Source: Microbaculum marinum
GTDB taxonomy: Bacteria; Pseudomonadota; Alphaproteobacteria; Rhizobiales; Tepidamorphaceae
DNA: 64,000 nucleotides
Strand: one strand, 5' to 3'
Assembly: GCF_042646165.1 (NCBI RefSeq)
Contig: NZ_JBHRTC010000023.1
The notes beneath the pieces were generated by a model, which saw only the letters and a program-made list of their open reading frames with translations, did no database searches and had not been told where the DNA came from. Within the stretch, counting starts at the first letter, position 1. Each line of letters begins with the position of its first letter. This document shows positions 60,804-64,000 of the stretch, piece after piece. The translations under genes were made by a program, and so were the position numbers.

Positions 60804-60829
60804 AAAAAACCCCCAACCCTTTGGATTGG
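60804..60829 (-). terminator. Terminator of the initiator tRNA gene
   Basis: Read on the - strand: CCAATCC-aaa-GGGTTGG stem (one G-T pair) then GGGTTTTTT. It begins about 12 nt after the tRNA 3' CCA. Confidence 0.75.
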
Positions 60830-60839
60830 CGGCATATTT

Positions 60840-60917
<78 letters not shown>

Positions 60918-61335
60918 ACAGGGACGAGCCGGGCATATACCGGATCGTTCTGGAAGCGACCATTTCATGATCGCGGCTCTATGTAGCAATCCGGCGGCCC
61001 GAATGAAACCCCCTATCCAACCTTGCGGTCCGTTTTCCGACTGTTTTTTTGCAGCCGTTCGTCGTTTGTGATGTTACCGCCATGTTGCGCGGCTACAATG
61101 CCACCGCGACAGCGTTTGTGAATGGACGGCGGGGACGGTTCCACCCATGCGGAGATGGCGAGCGTGGCCGGCGCAGCGCAGGTTCCGGCCGTGTATAGCC
61201 GCGTGCCGCCGCCCACGGGAAAATTCCCACGTCCGGCGCCTCGGCGCGGCAGAGCCACGGTCGGTATTCCAGTTGACATCCCGGCATCTCTCCGACGCCT
61301 GCCGCGGCCGCAAATGATCATGGAAACGTGAACCG
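60918..61335. other. Intergenic region upstream of the tRNA and the CHAD gene
   Basis: About 420 nt with divergent promoters expected for the tRNA (-) and the CHAD gene (+). No convincing coding frame or repeat seen. Confidence 0.5.
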
Positions 61336-62253
61336 GTGGTCTCGCGCGTCATCGTAACCGAGCCGATCGGTTCGCAGGTCGGCGAGATCATGGTCGGCCT
61401 GCTGGACGAGGCGGTGGGCCGGCTCACCGCACGCAAGGGGAATGTCCATGAAGCGGTGCACGAGGCGCGAAAGAACCTCAAGGCGTTCAGAAGCTATCTG
61501 CGCCTGCTGCGCGCCATCATCGGCGATGACTCCTATCGCAGTCTGAACGTCCAGGCGCGCGATGCCGCCCGCATCCTTTCCGGGGCGCGAGACACGGTCG
61601 CACTGCACGACGCCATCGCTCACGTCGCCAAGTACACCCGCCGGTCCCGAACCAGGATCGACGTCAAGTCCCTCCACAAGGCCGCCGACGCCGAGGTTCG
61701 CGCGTCTGCCGGTACCGCAGCGGTCCGGATCATGGCCAGGGAGGTCGCCGACCTGCTGTCGCCCTGCCGCGCGGAGCTCGGGACATTGAGCCTGCCCGAC
61801 CGCCCGGGCCCGTACGTAGAGGGGTTGGGCAAGACCTATGCGACGGCGCAACGCGTGCTGGCCGACGGCCTGGCGACCCGGCTGCCGGACGACATGCACG
61901 AGGCCCGCAAGCGCGTCATCCACTGGCGATACCAGCTCGACCTGTTCACCGGTCTCTGGCCCCGCCTGCTGAAGTCGGAGGTCCGCGAATTGCAGGACCT
62001 CAGGGAAGATCTGGGACAGCATAACGACCTGGTGCTGCTGGAAAGTCGCCTCGGCGCCGGCGACAACGGCTTCGCCGGCATCGCGGACGCCGAGGCCGTG
62101 CTCGATGCGATCACCGTCCTGCGCGCCAGACGCGCCGACGCAGCCCGATATCGCGGCGCCCTGCTGTTCGTCGATACCCGCAGCGAGCGCGCCGAAAGGC
62201 TTGCACGCTGGTGGCAGGCAGCACTGGAAAATGCCGCGCGGGATCCACTCTGA
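61336..62253 (+). CDS. CHAD-domain protein
   Basis: 305 residues. Conserved histidine alpha-helical domain with repeated HEARK-type motifs (VHEAVHEARKNLKAFRSYLRLL, DMHEARKRVIHWRYQLDLF, LREDLGQHNDLVLL). CHAD proteins bind polyphosphate. The GTG start at 61336 is the best-placed start. Not obviously tied to the respiratory island. A run of nine C at about 62258 follows the stop. Confidence 0.9.
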   Translation: MVSRVIVTEPIGSQVGEIMVGLLDEAVGRLTARKGNVHEAVHEARKNLKAFRSYLRLLRAIIGDDSYRSLNVQARDAARILSGARDTVALHDAIAHVAKYTRRSRTRIDVKSLHKAADAEVRASAGTAAVRIMAREVADLLSPCRAELGTLSLPDRPGPYVEGLGKTYATAQRVLADGLATRLPDDMHEARKRVIHWRYQLDLFTGLWPRLLKSEVRELQDLREDLGQHNDLVLLESRLGAGDNGFAGIADAEAVLDAITVLRARRADAARYRGALLFVDTRSERAERLARWWQAALENAARDPL

Positions 62254-62423
62254 CCGCCCCCCCCCGGCGCTGTCACCTGGACAGCGGGAGCGTTGATCCT
62301 CGGTTTCGCCGCTGCACAAGCCCTGTCGATACGGACATTTACGCAACGTGAAGCGATGTGGTTCAATTGCACGGCGCGCTGGCGTCCCCGCGCGCGGGCA
62401 ACGATCAAATCGTGGAGACGGGC

Positions 62424-62876
62424 ATGAAGAGCACCCTGGAAAAAGGGATCACCAGCGACGGCACCGGTCACAACGGCCGGTCGTGGAACATTCTTGGGCA
62501 GGTCTATTTCCCGAAGGCCGTATGCGAAAGCACGTTCGCCTTCGAGACGAACAGCGTTCCGGGCCAGTTCGTCCCCGTCCACATCCATCCCACCCAGGAC
62601 GAATTCATCCTGGTCCAGGAAGGCGAGCTGGACCTGAAACTGGACGGTGAATGGACGAAGGCCAAGGCCGGCGACCTCGTCCGGATGCCGGCCGGGATAC
62701 CCCACGGCTACTTCAACAAGTCTGACAAACCGTGCCGCGCGCTGTTCTGGGTCTCGCCCGCCGGCAAGCTGGAAGCGCTGTTCGACCAGCTGCACGACAT
62801 GACGGATATCCCGGAGGTGGTCCGGGTCTCGGCCGAGCACGACGTCGACTTCCTGCCCCCCGAGGCCAACGAATAG
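62424..62876 (+). CDS. Cupin-domain protein
   Basis: 150 residues from ATG 62424. Cupin motif 1 PVHIHPTQDEFILVQEGELDLKLDGE and motif 2 GDLVRMPAGIPHGYFNKSDKP, with His/Glu metal ligands intact. Possible small-molecule dioxygenase or binding protein; substrate unknown. The frame is open further upstream. Confidence 0.85.
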   Translation: MKSTLEKGITSDGTGHNGRSWNILGQVYFPKAVCESTFAFETNSVPGQFVPVHIHPTQDEFILVQEGELDLKLDGEWTKAKAGDLVRMPAGIPHGYFNKSDKPCRALFWVSPAGKLEALFDQLHDMTDIPEVVRVSAEHDVDFLPPEANE

Positions 62877-63289
62877 GCCCAAAGCCTTCGGGACCGCTCG
62901 ATCGGACCGACAAGCCGCTGGAGCCAGGGGCACAGCTCTTCAGGGATAATTGTTTCGGCCGGCGCGCCGAACTCGGCCATCGACCACCGGCGATTCACCG
63001 CGAAGCGGGTCTCCTTGGCGTTGAGTCCGAAGCAAGTGATATTCGGCGACGCGGCGCGCACGGGAAAGTAGCGCTCTTCGGCTTCGACGGTTTCACCGGA
63101 CGGCCGGAGAATGCGCGCCGCCCGGCGTGGCCCAGTAGCCGCGACCGGCAAGCGCTCCTTACTTGAAGGTGAACCGGAACAGCAGAACCCTGTCATCGGG
63201 ATCGAGACCCAGAAGGCGTGCTGCGGGACGGGGTCCGGGCGTCATCGCGCTACACTGCGCGCCACGATACATGTGGGCACCCCAAACGC
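62877..63289. other. Intergenic region between the cupin gene and the rRNA terminator
   Basis: About 410 nt. An open - strand frame runs from 63196 to 62708 through the cupin gene, with no recognisable domain. Otherwise I see nothing. Confidence 0.45.
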
Positions 63290-63315
63290 AAAAAACCCGC
63301 CTGGCGGCGGGTTTT
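63290..63315 (-). terminator. rRNA operon terminator
   Basis: CCCGCC-tggc-GGCGGG stem (63296-63311) flanked by six A on the left and four T on the right, so it can end transcription on both strands; it is the likely end of the rrn operon. Confidence 0.85.
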
Positions 63316-63364
63316 CGAAGTTTGTTCAATCTGCATATGTTGTGAAAGATCCTGTCATTGGCAG

Positions 63365-63482
63365 GCCTGGCAACGACCTACTTTCCCACACCTCAGGGTG
63401 CAGTATCATCGGCGCAGGAGCGCTTAACGGCCGAGTTCGGGATGGGATCGGGTTTGATCACTCCGCAATAGTCACCAAGCCG
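63365..63482 (-). rRNA. rrf: 5S ribosomal RNA
   Basis: About 118 nt on the - strand. It has the alphaproteobacterial 5S pattern: GACTATTGCGGAG near the 5' end, CCCGATCCCATCCCGAACTC, and 3' end GTAGGTCGTTGCCAGGCC. Ends are approximate to a few bases. Confidence 0.92.
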
Positions 63483-63576
63483 GCCAATAACAGGATCCGT
63501 GCAAAGAGGAGATCTTTCGAAGCGACTTGTCCTTCATCGTTCGGAACCTTTCGGCCCCTCCGGATGGACATTGATT

Positions 63577-64000
<424 letters not shown>

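Noticed and set aside
62708..63196. 162-codon - strand frame overlapping the cupin gene
   Set aside because: Half of it is antisense to a clear cupin; the rest has no recognisable domain.

Overview
The window is high-GC DNA from an alphaproteobacterium, most likely a member of the Hyphomicrobiales (Rhizobiales). Pointers are the trb/ArdC/ParB-type conjugative remnant with its DUF2274 and LysR genes, the nnrU/nnrS/DUF2249 nitric-oxide genes, the narGHJI-ppiC order, the initiator tRNA near an rRNA operon, and the 3' ends of the 5S and 23S genes. The species cannot be named from the sequence alone.

Layout. (1) 1-6464: a DISARM-like defence locus on the + strand. It has a helicase cut by the window edge (drmA-like), a DUF1998 protein (drmB-like), a single-domain phospholipase-D protein (drmC-like) and a translationally coupled PIN-domain protein. 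(2) 6465-18151: a decayed integrative conjugative element. It has an ArdC antirestriction protein, an opposite-strand RES-domain gene, a frameshifted parB, a frameshifted toprim gene, a trbE stump, then intact trbJ-K-L-F-G-I and a DUF2274 gene. A structured leader of about 45 nt stands directly before both ardC and parB. (3) 18209-44372: a respiratory and nitrosative-stress island. It holds a LysR gene, 5-formyl-THF cyclo-ligase with a truncated hemoglobin, a cbb3 oxidase operon (ccoNOQP, DUF2189, ccoI, ccoS), fdxA, nsrR, nnrU, nnrS, ohr, divergent DUF2249 operons, an Nfu-MIP18 fusion, a zf-CHCC/DUF1971 ORF, an alcohol dehydrogenase, DUF6522, a methyltransferase, an AhpD-like protein, cupins, sdhB-C-D without sdhA, and a CBS-domain protein. 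(4) 44662-54255: narGHJI, ppiC, two small genes and narK. (5) 54493-60443: DUF488/DUF2945, a second Rrf2 regulator, and a membrane protein-ABC transporter-nnrS operon. (6) 60804-64000: initiator tRNA, CHAD and cupin genes, and the 3' end of an rRNA operon (5S and partial 23S) on the - strand.

How the genes work together. Region 3 reads as a low-oxygen/nitrate-respiration support module: a high-affinity oxidase and its copper ATPase, NO sensing (NsrR), NO/heme-linked membrane proteins (NnrU, NnrS), an NO-type globin and Fe-S helpers. Region 4 adds membrane nitrate reductase and a nitrate/nitrite transporter. No nitrite, NO or N2O reductase gene lies in the window. Seven AT-rich palindromic boxes of one fixed geometry (12-1-12, half-site near AAAGATATATGT) sit in front of these operons, which suggests one local regulon, probably under the NsrR encoded at 28826-29302. 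A second Rrf2 protein at 55455-55898 faces a different palindrome and probably controls the ABC/NnrS operon.

Most notable observations: the shared operator set, the covarying RNA leader of ardC and parB, the DISARM-like locus with a coupled PIN protein, the DUF2249 divergon, and the sdhBCD set without sdhA.
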